Positions 25,279 through 34,585 of a stretch of DNA of 36,399 nucleotides are shown here, in pieces. The stretch comes from JACCZZ01 sp044227805 (GTDB lineage Bacteria > Bacteroidota > Bacteroidia > Chitinophagales > UBA10324), in the NCBI GenBank assembly GCA_044227805.1, contig JBGAWA010000035.1, positions 1-36,399 of the forward strand, given 5' to 3'. The position numbers and the translations under genes were made by a program. The notes below the pieces were generated by a model. The model saw only the letters and a program-made list of their open reading frames with translations, searched no databases and was not told the origin of the DNA. Position 1 is the stretch's first letter. Every line of letters begins with the position of its first letter.

Positions 25279-25917
25279 ATGGCACTGATCTTACAGAAAG
25301 AAATTGCAACAGAAACAATAATTGGCCTTTGGCGAATTGAAGAAAAAGCTGAATGGTTTCAATCGCAATTACTGTTTAATGAAAACGAAATTGCCACCAT
25401 CAATTCCATCCGTCATCCGCAACGTAAACTGCACTGGTTGTCAAGCAGGGTTTTACTCAGGGCGCTGATGGAGACCGGACAATTTATTCATCTTGAAAAC
25501 GATCTGCATGGGAAACCGGTGGTGAGAAATTTTCCAGTAGAAGTTTCCATCTCCCACTCCGCGCATCTTTCGGCTATACTGCTTAGCAGGAAATACAAAG
25601 TAGGAATTGATATAGAAAAGACGGACCCCAAAGTACTTCGTATTCAGCATAAGTTTGTGAATGAGGAAGAACTGAAATGGGTTGGAGACGAAAACAGGAT
25701 AGAAAAACTATATGCCATCTGGTGCGCCAAGGAAGCGATGTATAAACTGTATGGTGAAAAAAAACTGGATTTCCGTCAGCATCTCCTGCTGGAGCCGTTT
25801 GATTTTGCCGGAGCCGGCATGATTTACGGCAGGATTGTAAAAGAAGATTACACTGCCGCGTTGTGTGTGCAATACGAAATGCTGGGAGAATACATGACAG
25901 CCTACGTAATGCAATAG
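25279..25917 (+). CDS. 4'-phosphopantetheinyl transferase, Sfp type
   Basis: 212 residues. The Sfp-type motifs are VSISHSAHLSAILLS near residue 92, KVGIDIEKTDPK near 110 with the Mg-binding Asp and Glu, and IWCAKEAMYKLYG near 150. The enzyme moves the phosphopantetheine arm of coenzyme A to a serine of acyl- or peptidyl-carrier proteins. As no acpS, fatty-acid or NRPS genes lie nearby, the carrier partner cannot be named; in Bacteroidota such genes often serve fatty-acid synthesis. It ends 3 bases from the convergent dnaG. Confidence 0.9.
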   Translation: MALILQKEIATETIIGLWRIEEKAEWFQSQLLFNENEIATINSIRHPQRKLHWLSSRVLLRALMETGQFIHLENDLHGKPVVRNFPVEVSISHSAHLSAILLSRKYKVGIDIEKTDPKVLRIQHKFVNEEELKWVGDENRIEKLYAIWCAKEAMYKLYGEKKLDFRQHLLLEPFDFAGAGMIYGRIVKEDYTAALCVQYEMLGEYMTAYVMQ

Positions 25918-25920
25918 AAC

Positions 25921-27852
25921 TTACCGGAAATAACTCACCGTCACCGTACCGAGCGACTTTCCCAGTTGCCGGATCCACTCATCCAGTTTGATATTTACGA
26001 CCATGTAGTGGTTTTCATCCTCTTCATTACCTTTTACAGCCTTGAGTTGTTGCTGATTCTCCAGTTTCATATTCATCAGTTTATGCAGCTTGAAATGATG
26101 CAGCGTGCTCACCACATGCTTTTTAAAATTTTTTTGCGGTGTGTTGATGAATATTTCATGGCGCTTCTCCCAGTTTTCACTCAGGTTATAAGGGAATGAA
26201 ATGATCTCAATGGCAAGATCACGGAATTTTTTCTCCTCGTGGTTGATAAATATATGATGATCCACCTTCCCTCCTTTTTTCGCCATCTCTTCCATTTCAT
26301 GAATCATCAGTTGAAAATCATGATTATACAACGGCGCTTCTTTCAGTTCATCCAGCACCACATCCACCACTTTCTGACCGTCATCGAGAACTTGCTCCCC
26401 ATATTCCAGCAACAGCCGTAAAATTCCCATCTCCTGGTAAAAGTCTTTTGCCTGCTGATCCTGTTGCTGCTGCGAATGATCTTCAGCCTGCGACTGCTGA
26501 TTGTACAAGGCATCCACTTCAAAATCCGGCGCGGCGGTTTCTTTCTTAAGCTGCCGGCGTTTCACCTTATTCACTTCCGTGATCAGCACTTGTTCGCCAA
26601 CATCCAGTTCCCGGCTGCATTCCTTTATCAGCACCGAACGTCTGATCGGATCAGGTACCTTTGCCAGCGTCTCTACAATATCCTTTATTACATCGGCCTT
26701 TTTCAAGGGATCGTTGCCTGCTTCGGCAAGCAATAACTCTGTTTTAAAGTGCAAGAAGTGATTTTTCTTGCGGGCGATGTATTCACGGAAAGCCGTGCTT
26801 CCGTTTTTATGCAGGAAGGAATCAGGATCTTCGCCGTCAGGCAACAGCACAACGCGGACATTCACATCTTCACCTGCCATCATTTCAAGTCCGCGCAAGG
26901 CAGCCTTGATGCCCGCCTGATCGCCATCGTACAAGATCGTTATGTTGTTAGTAAAACGTTTGATGAGTTTGATTTGCTCAGGTGTCAATGAGGTGCCTGA
27001 TGATGCGACCACATTTTCGATTCCTGCCTGGTGCATGGAAATCACATCCGTATAGCCTTCGGTCAGAAAACACTCATCCTCTTTGCGGATTGCCGCACGT
27101 GCCTGGTAAATGCCATACACCAACTGACTCTTATGATAGATTTCGGTCTCCGGTGAATTGATGTATTTCGGAGCACGATCGTCTTTCACCATGATGCGCC
27201 CGGCGAAGGCCACCACCTTTCCTGATAAATTAAGAATGGGAAATATCACCCGGTGATGGAAAAAATCCACTTGCTTTTCCCCTTTCTCCTTTATTAGTCC
27301 AGCCTGCAGCAACAGCTGTGGCTGGTAACCGTTTTTCAATGCCGTTTTGGTAAATGCCTCCGCATCGGAGAGCGCATAACCCAGCATAAATTTCTTTTGC
27401 ATTTCATCGGTAAATCCTCTTTCCTTAAAATAGGAAAGCCCGATATTCCTGCCTTCAGTGGTCTTTAACAGATTATCATGAAAATACTGTTGCGCAAACT
27501 GGTTAATGATGAACAAAGAGTCTTTTACCATCTTATCACCTTGTTCCTTTACTGCATCACCGGTTTCCTCCACCACGAGATTGTATTTCTGCGCCAGGAA
27601 ACGAAGTGCTTCCGGATACGTGAATTTTTCATGTTCCATGACAAACGTCACCGAATCACCGCCCTTTCCGCAACCAAAACATTTAAAGATTCCTTTGGAT
27701 GGTGATACATGAAATGAAGGGGTCCTTTCTGTGTGGAATGGGCAAAGTCCAACGAAATTGCTGCCTCTCTTCCGGAGGTTTACAAAATCACCCACCACTT
27801 CTTCAATACGGGCAGTTGCAATAATTTCATCTTTGCTATGGGCAGAAATCAT
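25921..27852 (-). CDS. dnaG: DNA primase
   Basis: 643 residues from the ATG at 27850-27852. A 40-residue upstream extension to 27972 has no family match and runs into repeat copy D, so it is rejected. The zinc-binding CHC2 domain is CPFHTERTPSFHV with FKCFGCGKGGD; then the catalytic core with a TOPRIM fold (ECFLTEGYTDVISMHQAG and ITILYDGDQAGIKAALRG). The last ~200 residues are the variable DnaB-interacting helical region, rich in Gln near residue 440. The enzyme makes RNA primers for Okazaki fragments. Upstream is the repeat; downstream it converges on the phosphopantetheinyl transferase gene. Confidence 0.95.
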   Translation of the reverse strand: MISAHSKDEIIATARIEEVVGDFVNLRKRGSNFVGLCPFHTERTPSFHVSPSKGIFKCFGCGKGGDSVTFVMEHEKFTYPEALRFLAQKYNLVVEETGDAVKEQGDKMVKDSLFIINQFAQQYFHDNLLKTTEGRNIGLSYFKERGFTDEMQKKFMLGYALSDAEAFTKTALKNGYQPQLLLQAGLIKEKGEKQVDFFHHRVIFPILNLSGKVVAFAGRIMVKDDRAPKYINSPETEIYHKSQLVYGIYQARAAIRKEDECFLTEGYTDVISMHQAGIENVVASSGTSLTPEQIKLIKRFTNNITILYDGDQAGIKAALRGLEMMAGEDVNVRVVLLPDGEDPDSFLHKNGSTAFREYIARKKNHFLHFKTELLLAEAGNDPLKKADVIKDIVETLAKVPDPIRRSVLIKECSRELDVGEQVLITEVNKVKRRQLKKETAAPDFEVDALYNQQSQAEDHSQQQQDQQAKDFYQEMGILRLLLEYGEQVLDDGQKVVDVVLDELKEAPLYNHDFQLMIHEMEEMAKKGGKVDHHIFINHEEKKFRDLAIEIISFPYNLSENWEKRHEIFINTPQKNFKKHVVSTLHHFKLHKLMNMKLENQQQLKAVKGNEEDENHYMVVNIKLDEWIRQLGKSLGTVTVSYFR

Positions 27853-27949
27853 ACTTATTATGACGGGCTTGCTGTGGGCTTCGAAGTTAGGGAAATTAAG
27901 GAGATGTGGTGCTGAATCGTGATCGGTAAATCCGGAGTGTATTGAAGCA

Positions 27950-28106
27950 GTATTTTTCAAAGGAAAAATCATGTTTCCACTCTACTGAAAACTGCTTTGG
28001 GTTTGCTCATTTCTGTCCGGAAAGAAAATGTTTTGCAAACCCTACACAGTACCACAACGATATTTAACCGACTGCTGATTTGGACTGCAAAAAGCGGGTT
28101 GAATAG
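27950..28106 (+). repeat. Dispersed palindromic repeat, diverged copy D
   Basis: Degenerate relative of copy A in the same orientation. ATTTTTC-AAAG-GAAAAAT keeps the first hairpin; ACTGCTTTGGGTTTG pairs loosely with GCAAACCCTACACAGT; the loop keeps AAAGAAAATGTTTT; the end reads ACTGCAAAAAGCGGGTTGAAT. It fills most of the gap between dnaG and the TonB receptor gene. Confidence 0.7.
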
Positions 28107-28117
28107 TTTGCCATTGA

Positions 28118-30415
28118 TTAAAAATAAACAGAGAAACATCCTTTGATGGCCAATGGTGTGCCCGGCGTGAAATGCAACTCTGACACCGGTGCCGGTTCAT
28201 CAAACAAACGAGATGTGGTATCAAACTGTGCTTCGTTCCATTCTGTATTCGTGAGGTTTTCAATATTCAAACCAATCCGGAAATGCTCCCAGCGATATCC
28301 TGCTGCCACATCTGCCACCACGTATCCTTTGGCAGTTACCGTATTGGATTCATTCGCCGGCCTGTCACCCATGAAACGATAACGCAACGCTCCTTCCCAT
28401 CCACGTGGCTTTACGATGGTTAACCCTCCCGTGGAGGTGATTTTTGGGGCAAGCGGTATGAGATTGTCCTCCTGCAACTTGTCTCCTAAAAAATCGCTGA
28501 CCAAAAATCCCTTTGCGTAATTCACATCCACATCAACAAACAACCACTTCAAAACCTGGTAACGTGCGGAGAAATCAATTCCCATGCGGCTGCTCGGGCC
28601 ATTGTCTTCCGTTGTTCCTTCATCACCTATATACACGAGTTCGTTTTCCAGTTGAATCGTCCACAGCGCCATAGAAAATATCAGCGAGCCGGCTCTTACC
28701 TGCGTTCCTGCCTCGCCACCCACCGCTAACGGTAAGCGGTGATTGGTCAAATCCTGCACCACAGCACGCGCATCATTGGAATGATATCCAACGCCGCTAT
28801 TGAAGAAGAAGTGAACATTTCCGGAAGGTGAATACACGAGGTTCAATTTGGGTTGCACCAATGTCTGATAATTGTATCCGGAAATATTCCTATGCATTGA
28901 ATCCAGTGGTATCAGATCATTGACATCAAAGGTGAAGTAATCGATGCGCAAGCCCAACTCCGCTTTTAGTGCAGGCGTAAAATTGATTTCTTCTTTAATC
29001 CATCCATTTACGTTGCTCTCAAAAACCATTGCGTTGGCCGTTGCTGAAAGTCGCTTGCGGCCCGGTGCCTGCCAAAGCATCACATTGGTTCGATCAGCCC
29101 TTACACCAAATCCCATCGTAGTTTTCACCGGCAATATGCCCAGGTTTCCGGGAATGCTGAGGGTGCCATTATACCCACCGATCACGCGGTCGTCCGCTTG
29201 CTCAATCATGTCGCCATTCACAGGATCATTCAGGTAGAAAGTGAAGTTGGAAAACAGGTTGAAGTGATAATTGCAGAAATAAATCTGCGAATGAAAGACA
29301 TTGTTTCCAATTTTCGAATCCAATTCCATATTCAGGTTGTTCCTGAAAGTATTGCCGCCTTCCAGCGTATCCATTGCACCAAACCTGCCGATCAATCCAT
29401 TTTCCACGGCACGTACCGGTACCTGCCCCGATGCATTCCAGGAAGAACCAAAGCCGCTGAAGGAAAGCCTGGCCACCGTTTTATCGCTGAGGCGGAATGA
29501 ATTTTTGTTAAACAACGACATACGGTGAAACTGCTGCTTTGCATCAAAATAAGAGGGATTATATACCATATCTCCCGCGATGTAAGAGTTCACATCGGCA
29601 GACTGAAAAGGCAGCTGCATCATCAGCAGCGCCCGGCTGCCACTGAATCCACGCTGCGATGGCGCAGTCGTAAAATCAGTAGAGAAGGTGTTCTCCTCGA
29701 GCTCCTCCAGCGTGTTGAACCTGACGGTAGCACCTGTTGAGAAATCACCGTTTTGCGCAAAGTAAGGACCCTTTGCGATGTCCATATGCTTCACCACTTC
29801 CGGAATAAGAAAATGCAGGTCGGCATAACCCTGGCCATGGCCATGCGACGGCATGTTCACCGGAATGCCATCAACATAGGTTGCCACATCCGTTCCATGA
29901 TCGCAATCAAAGCCCCGCACAAAGATCTGTTCCGCCTTCCCTCCTCCAGCATGCTGAGCTATGAACAAACCAGGAACCAGGCGTAACATGTCCTGTGCGG
30001 AGTTCTTAGGTCGCAGCTGAAAATCAACGATATTCAGCACCAGTGATGAAGCGGCAGAAACAGGCACATCACCTTTCACCACAAGGTCGGGCAGGCTGAT
30101 AATGGATGGAGAAATGGAAATACTTACTACTGTAGTTCCCTCTTCCGAAATGTTGACCTTCATTTGTCTTGTTAAGTAGTTCTCCTTGCTGAATGTAATT
30201 GTGTACATCTTAAGGGGAATGTCGCTGAATGCATAATGGCCATTCCCATCGGTGATGGTACTCAGATGATCCTCTTCCATCATCACGGAAAGGCCTTCTA
30301 TTGGCATATTGGTAATGTTGTCTGTAATTGTTCCTTCGAGGGAACCGGAATGTGCAGTAGCGGGTTGAAAGGCCGCAAGCATATTAATCAGCAGGTAAAC
30401 GGGTAGAATTCTCAT
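28118..30415 (-). CDS. TonB-dependent outer-membrane receptor with N-terminal carboxypeptidase-like domain
   Basis: 765 residues from the ATG at 30413-30415, with signal peptide MRILPVYLLINMLAAFQPATA. Residues ~24-105 are the carboxypeptidase regulatory-like domain common in SusC-type proteins (LEGTITDNITNMPIEGLSV, then GHYAFSDIPLKMYTITF). A plug domain follows, with an unusual His/Asp-rich block GFDCDHGTDVATYVDGIPVN then MPSHGHGQGYADLHFLIPE near residue 180, then a ~500-residue barrel that ends in an aromatic residue (YF). The plug block is known from a TonB-receptor group often placed near metal-transport genes; metal uptake is a guess from that. A small membrane protein is encoded upstream on the same strand. 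No SusD partner is present. Confidence 0.88.
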   Translation of the reverse strand: MRILPVYLLINMLAAFQPATAHSGSLEGTITDNITNMPIEGLSVMMEEDHLSTITDGNGHYAFSDIPLKMYTITFSKENYLTRQMKVNISEEGTTVVSISISPSIISLPDLVVKGDVPVSAASSLVLNIVDFQLRPKNSAQDMLRLVPGLFIAQHAGGGKAEQIFVRGFDCDHGTDVATYVDGIPVNMPSHGHGQGYADLHFLIPEVVKHMDIAKGPYFAQNGDFSTGATVRFNTLEELEENTFSTDFTTAPSQRGFSGSRALLMMQLPFQSADVNSYIAGDMVYNPSYFDAKQQFHRMSLFNKNSFRLSDKTVARLSFSGFGSSWNASGQVPVRAVENGLIGRFGAMDTLEGGNTFRNNLNMELDSKIGNNVFHSQIYFCNYHFNLFSNFTFYLNDPVNGDMIEQADDRVIGGYNGTLSIPGNLGILPVKTTMGFGVRADRTNVMLWQAPGRKRLSATANAMVFESNVNGWIKEEINFTPALKAELGLRIDYFTFDVNDLIPLDSMHRNISGYNYQTLVQPKLNLVYSPSGNVHFFFNSGVGYHSNDARAVVQDLTNHRLPLAVGGEAGTQVRAGSLIFSMALWTIQLENELVYIGDEGTTEDNGPSSRMGIDFSARYQVLKWLFVDVDVNYAKGFLVSDFLGDKLQEDNLIPLAPKITSTGGLTIVKPRGWEGALRYRFMGDRPANESNTVTAKGYVVADVAAGYRWEHFRIGLNIENLTNTEWNEAQFDTTSRLFDEPAPVSELHFTPGTPLAIKGCFSVYF

Positions 30416-30682
30416 AGTAAATTTTTTTTGGAAACATTGACGCAATGCAGCTTGCAGCTACTATTTCTTTCACCGAAAGCAAGCGCTTACCGTAGATGAA
30501 ATGTGCCAAGCCAGGTTTTTCAGTTTACCATTGATTTTGCAATAGTAAAGTGCAGCAGTGCAAGAATTGAGCAATGCGAATGCCTTGTTAAAAAGAAAAT
30601 GGTGGAAAGGAGATCATGAGAGCATTCCTTCTTCCGTGGTTTCAAGTGATAGAAGAACGATGTGCTTCCATATTCCGTGAGA

Positions 30683-31111
30683 TCAACGGTATTCAGGAGG
30701 CGGGAAAAAAGCAGCTGGAAAAAATTGCGTGTTTCCATTTTCTTCACCCGAGAAGAAACAAAAACAGATAAAAGGTATTGTGAACCCCAACAACAGCAGC
30801 CATAAATTAGCGGTTGTTAACTGTGTTGGTGTGGCAGGGAAAGATGCCATTGCCTCCATCATAGAAAAAGTTGCAGGTCTAAAACTCAATCTGAGTGTGA
30901 AAGGTGTATCATTAACATGATGCTGATCACTGGCGTGGTTAACAAATGCAGCAATCCGCAGAAGAGAAGTTGCATCGGAAGGTGCATGATCAGTGACAAT
31001 GACAAAGACGTTGATGGCAAACAGTAACATCACACCCAATACCCTGGCACTGCATAGCATCTTGTGCCTGAATGCCTCATATTTCCCACCAATGGTCATT
31101 GCAATCTCCAT
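30683..31111 (-). CDS. Small membrane protein of unknown function upstream of the TonB receptor
   Basis: 142 residues from the ATG at 31111; another ATG at 31099 would also do. Two hydrophobic stretches are clear, ARVLGVMLLFAINVFVIV near the N-terminus and LWLLLLGFTIPFICFCFF near the C-terminus. Between lies a ~60-residue loop with several His and Asp residues (DHAPSDAT, NHASDQHH). I do not recognise a family. The gene is on the same strand as the receptor, 267 bases upstream, and could work with it. Coding status rests on its length, hydrophobic pattern and position. Confidence 0.5.
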   Translation of the reverse strand: MEIAMTIGGKYEAFRHKMLCSARVLGVMLLFAINVFVIVTDHAPSDATSLLRIAAFVNHASDQHHVNDTPFTLRLSFRPATFSMMEAMASFPATPTQLTTANLWLLLLGFTIPFICFCFFSGEENGNTQFFPAAFFPPPEYR

Positions 31112-31547
31112 ATAAGATACCGATATACGAAGATGATGCAGCGCCGGATTTCGCAAATGCTATGAAATCGCAGGTGATTTCAACCCGGATTTTTCAGTGG
31201 AAAAATCCCGCTTCGCTGAGATTCAGCACTGCTAAGGGTTTGCTCAAATTGTCAAGAAAAGAAAATGTTTCACAAACCCTAAGCAGTTCTACGTCGGGGT
31301 TAAACCCGTTGCCGTTTTGAGTTGCAAAATGTGGGTTCAATTTAGCCGGATTTCCACAGTGAAGAATTGCTCTTCACTGCAACACATCACTACAACGTTT
31401 GCAGAGCAGCATGATCCGAACGCAGTTTTAGGTTCTCCATTCCCTCACAGAATCCTGGTGGATTACAGCAATGAGTGATATTGCGCCTGCACTAATACTT
31501 TTGCTGAACAAAACGATCAGCATAAACCATGTATCGCTCCCGGATTC
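31112..31547. other. 436-base gap with repeat copy C and a hairpin
   Basis: Contains repeat copy C (31179-31340) and a perfect 9-base stem CAGTGAAGA / TCTTCACTG with a 5-base loop at 31357-31379, a possible terminator for valS though it lacks a T run. I see no gene between 31380 and 31547. Confidence 0.6.
31179..31340 (+). repeat. Dispersed palindromic repeat, copy C
   Basis: 162 bases, well conserved with copy A: TTCAACCCGG start, the GGATTTTTC hairpin with identical AGTG loop, CTGCTAAGGGTTTG pairing with CAAACCCTAAGCAG, GGGGTTAAACCCGTTGCCG and the end GGGTTCAA. The start TTCAACCC and the reverse complement of the end, TTGAACCC, differ at one base, which supports terminal inverted repeats. 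Confidence 0.85.
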
Positions 31548-34223
31548 TCAGCCTGCGATGATGCGAAGACGCTCTTCCATGAGGCGGATTTTTTCCTGCG
31601 CATCCTCCGCCTTTTTCTTCTCCTTGTCAATAACATCAGGAGATGCTTTGGCAACAAAATTCTGATTGTCGAGTTTCTTCATCACTGAAACCAGGAAGCC
31701 CCGCTGGTATTCTATATCTTTTTCCAGCCTGGCTTTTTCTTCACTGCTGTCAGGTCTGTGAGGAGATTCAAGGAAATATTTATCTGCACCGATCAGGAAA
31801 GAGAACGACTGCTCAATGTCCTGTTCTGTTTTTTGTACACTGCTGAGTGATGCAAGCCTTGCAATGGTCTGCATCATTCCTTCTTTCATCTGTATCCGAT
31901 TTGCAATAAACAGGGACAACATTTCCTTTTGTTTCAATCCATTGCGATTGCGGATATCACGAATGGCGCTGATGATTTCTTTCGCTCTTTCTCCTTCTGC
32001 GATGATGGCCGGATCACCCTCATCCGCTTTCAACAGTTGTGAAATTACCAGCAGTTCATTGGCGCCTCTGTCCTTCACCTGTTGATAAACTTCTTCAGAA
32101 ATAAATGGCATGAAAGGATGCAGCAACTGCATGAGGTGTTCAATAAAACCAATCGTCTTATGGTAGGTGGCTGCGTCAATAGGCTGACCAAAATCTGGTT
32201 TGATCATCTCGAGGTACCAGGAACAGAAATCATCCCAAATCAAAGAATATATTTCCTTTAATGCCGGAGAGATATCGAATTGTTCAAACAGCTTGTCAAT
32301 CTGCTGTGCTACCGCATTCAGCTTATTTTCAAACCAATCCATAGCGAACAGACTGGCTGCGCTTGCCGGTTGATTTGGTGAAAGATCACCGGCCACCTCC
32401 CATCCTTTCACCAATCGCAGAACATTCCACAATTTATTATTGAAGTTCCTTCCCTGTTCAACCAGTTTTTCATCAAACAGGATATCATTACCAGCCGGTG
32501 ATGAGATCAGGATTCCAAATCGCACAGCATCCGCTCCATACTTTTCAATCAAGCCGAGCAAGTCCGGGGAATTACCCAGCGACTTCGACATTTTTCTTCC
32601 CTGTTTATCCCGTACGATGCCTGTGAAATAGACCTGGTCAAAAGGTTTTGACTGCATATATTCAAAGCCGCTCATAATCATGCGCGCCACCCAAAAGAAT
32701 ATAATTTCCGGTGCAGTAACCAGTGTTTGTGTCGGATAATAGTATTTGATGTCTTCATTGCCGGGATTGCTCAATCCTTTAAACACTTCGAAAGGCCAAA
32801 GCCAGCTGGAAAACCATGTATCGAGCACATCTTCATCCTGTTGGAGATCCTGGATCGTCAATTGGGAATGACCGGTAGTGGTTGCCGAACCTGATGGTTT
32901 TTCTGCTATTTCCCGGTTCAATATCTGCAAGGCCTCTTCTATTGTTTCCGCTACCGCGAATCTTCCATCCTTTGTGTACCAGGCGGGGATTCGATGTCCC
33001 CACCAAAGCTGACGGCTGATACACCAATCGCGGATACCTTCCATCCAAAGCCGGTAATTAGTTTTAAACTTGGAAGGATAGAATTTAATTTTATCATTCA
33101 TCACCGCTTCCAGTGCCGGCGCAGCCATACTTTGCATGTTACACCACCATTGCATGGAAAGCCGGGGCTCCACCACTACATCTGTCCGCTCTGAAAAACC
33201 GATTTGATTCGTGTAATCTTCCACCTTTACCAGGTGGCCCTGCAGTTCCAGTTCCTTCACGATATTCTTCCTGCATTCAAAACGATCCTGACCGATAAAC
33301 AGCTGCGCCGCTTCACTCATGGTGCCATCTTCATTGAGTGTATCGATGACTGCGAGATGATGCTTCAAGCCAAGGTTATAGTCATTCATGTCGTGCGCCG
33401 GTGTCACTTTTAAAGCGCCGGTACCAAATTCCCGCTCAACATATTCATCGGCAATAATGGGAATACGACGCTTGATGAGCGGAACGAAAGCATACCGTCC
33501 GATGAGATTTTTGTAGCGTTCATCTTCCGGATGAACACAAATGGCGCTGTCACCCAGGATTGTTTCCGGGCGTACTGTTGCAATGGTGATCCATGCGTCC
33601 GTATCACCTTCCAGCTTGTACCGGAAGAAATAAAGCTTTGATTTCACTTCCCGTTTAATTACCTCCTCATCGCTCAAAGAAGTTTTCGCTTTTGGATCCC
33701 AGTTGATCATCTTGTTACCACGATAGATGTGGCCTTTTTTGAAGAGATCAACAAAAACATGGATTACAGCCCGGTAGTAATCATCATCCATCGTAAAAGT
33801 GGTCCTGTTCCAGTCGCAGCTGCAGCCCAGTTTTCTTATCTGCTTCAGGATGATGCCGCCATACTTATCCCGCCATTCCCAGGCATATCGCAGGAATTCT
33901 TCCCGCGACAGGTCGCGTTTTTCAATTCCTTTTTCGCGCAGCATCGCCACCACTTTTGCTTCCGTGGAAATAGAAGCGTGATCCGTTCCTGGAACCCAGC
34001 ATGCATTTTTCCCTTTCATCCGTGCACGTCGAATACAGATATCCTGAATGGTATTGTTGAGGGCATGACCCATGTGCAGGACACCGGTCACATTAGGCGG
34101 AGGAATTACAATTGTATAGGGTTCCCGTTCATCAGGGGTTGATTCGAACAGGTGTTGATCCATCCATCGCTGATACCACCGATCGTCTAATCCGGTTGGG
34201 TCAAATGTCTTTGGCAATTCCAT
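31548..34223 (-). CDS. valS: Valine--tRNA ligase
   Basis: 891 residues. The class I signatures are PPNVTGVLHMGHAL near residue 40 (HIGH-type HMGH) and KMSKSLGNSPD in the second half (KMSKS). The editing domain lies between them (ATVRPETILGDSAICVHPEDERY, GTGALKVTPAHDMNDY). The anticodon-binding region follows, and the protein ends in a charged coiled-coil arm (EKARLEKDIEYQRGF to KIRLMEERL) typical of ValS. It charges tRNA-Val in the cytosol. The start is the ATG at 34221-34223. Both flanks hold copies of the palindromic repeat. Confidence 0.97.
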   Translation of the reverse strand: MELPKTFDPTGLDDRWYQRWMDQHLFESTPDEREPYTIVIPPPNVTGVLHMGHALNNTIQDICIRRARMKGKNACWVPGTDHASISTEAKVVAMLREKGIEKRDLSREEFLRYAWEWRDKYGGIILKQIRKLGCSCDWNRTTFTMDDDYYRAVIHVFVDLFKKGHIYRGNKMINWDPKAKTSLSDEEVIKREVKSKLYFFRYKLEGDTDAWITIATVRPETILGDSAICVHPEDERYKNLIGRYAFVPLIKRRIPIIADEYVEREFGTGALKVTPAHDMNDYNLGLKHHLAVIDTLNEDGTMSEAAQLFIGQDRFECRKNIVKELELQGHLVKVEDYTNQIGFSERTDVVVEPRLSMQWWCNMQSMAAPALEAVMNDKIKFYPSKFKTNYRLWMEGIRDWCISRQLWWGHRIPAWYTKDGRFAVAETIEEALQILNREIAEKPSGSATTTGHSQLTIQDLQQDEDVLDTWFSSWLWPFEVFKGLSNPGNEDIKYYYPTQTLVTAPEIIFFWVARMIMSGFEYMQSKPFDQVYFTGIVRDKQGRKMSKSLGNSPDLLGLIEKYGADAVRFGILISSPAGNDILFDEKLVEQGRNFNNKLWNVLRLVKGWEVAGDLSPNQPASAASLFAMDWFENKLNAVAQQIDKLFEQFDISPALKEIYSLIWDDFCSWYLEMIKPDFGQPIDAATYHKTIGFIEHLMQLLHPFMPFISEEVYQQVKDRGANELLVISQLLKADEGDPAIIAEGERAKEIISAIRDIRNRNGLKQKEMLSLFIANRIQMKEGMMQTIARLASLSSVQKTEQDIEQSFSFLIGADKYFLESPHRPDSSEEKARLEKDIEYQRGFLVSVMKKLDNQNFVAKASPDVIDKEKKKAEDAQEKIRLMEERLRIIAG

Positions 34224-34262
34224 CTTCGCAAAATTTGAGTCGCAAAAATAAACGGTATTTGG

Positions 34263-34421
34263 TGTAACCCTGATTTTTCAATACAAAAATCCTGTTTAGC
34301 TGCGACCGAACACGCTAAGATTTGCTTGTTTTTCCATGAACGAAAACATTTCACGCACCCTCAGCACCGCCAGGCAGAAGTTAAACCTAATGCAGACTGA
34401 ACAGCTAAATACAGGTTGAAT
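34263..34421 (+). repeat. Dispersed palindromic repeat, diverged copy E
   Basis: Same order and orientation as copy A but with many substitutions: TGTAACCC start, GATTTTT-CAATA-CAAAAATC first hairpin, GCTAAGATTTGC, a loop with CGAAAACATTTCA, AAGTTAAACC, and an end AGGTTGAATT. The changes occur along the whole element, so it is an older copy. Confidence 0.65.
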
Positions 34422-34494
34422 TGCAGGATAAAAATCGTGTGGTCAGGAAATCGAATGACCACAAGACAAAGTCTTTCCGTGTGAGCCCGGATTT

Positions 34495-34523
34495 TTCAAT
34501 GGAAAAATCCCGATTCATTCCAG
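34495..34523 (+). repeat. Repeat fragment F (first hairpin only)
   Basis: GCCCGGATTTTTC, a short CAATG-type loop and GAAAAATCCCGATTC, matching the first hairpin of copies A and C. The later arms are absent. Confidence 0.6.
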
Positions 34524-34585
34524 GTAAACATGCGAGGTCAGCTGATTTACTTTCTTCTGCTATTGCGCCCAGACTGATGCTTCGG

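Larger units (their letters stand above)
34224..34585. other. 362-base gap with repeat copies E and F
   Basis: No gene is supported. Repeat copy E spans 34263-34421 and a first-hairpin fragment (F) spans 34495-34523. The remainder up to the S9 peptidase stop at 34586 shows nothing I can name. Confidence 0.65.

Noticed and set aside
27853..27972. 40-codon N-terminal extension of dnaG
   Set aside because: It has no counterpart in DnaG proteins, and its 5' end lies within repeat copy D; the ATG at 27852 starts directly before the zinc-binding domain.
30520..30747. Minus-strand 75-codon frame after the small membrane protein
   Set aside because: It overlaps the end of the membrane-protein gene in another frame and shows no family or signal pattern.
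5035..34523. CRISPR array
   Set aside because: The repeats are long, palindromic and kilobases apart, with no regular spacers and no cas genes.
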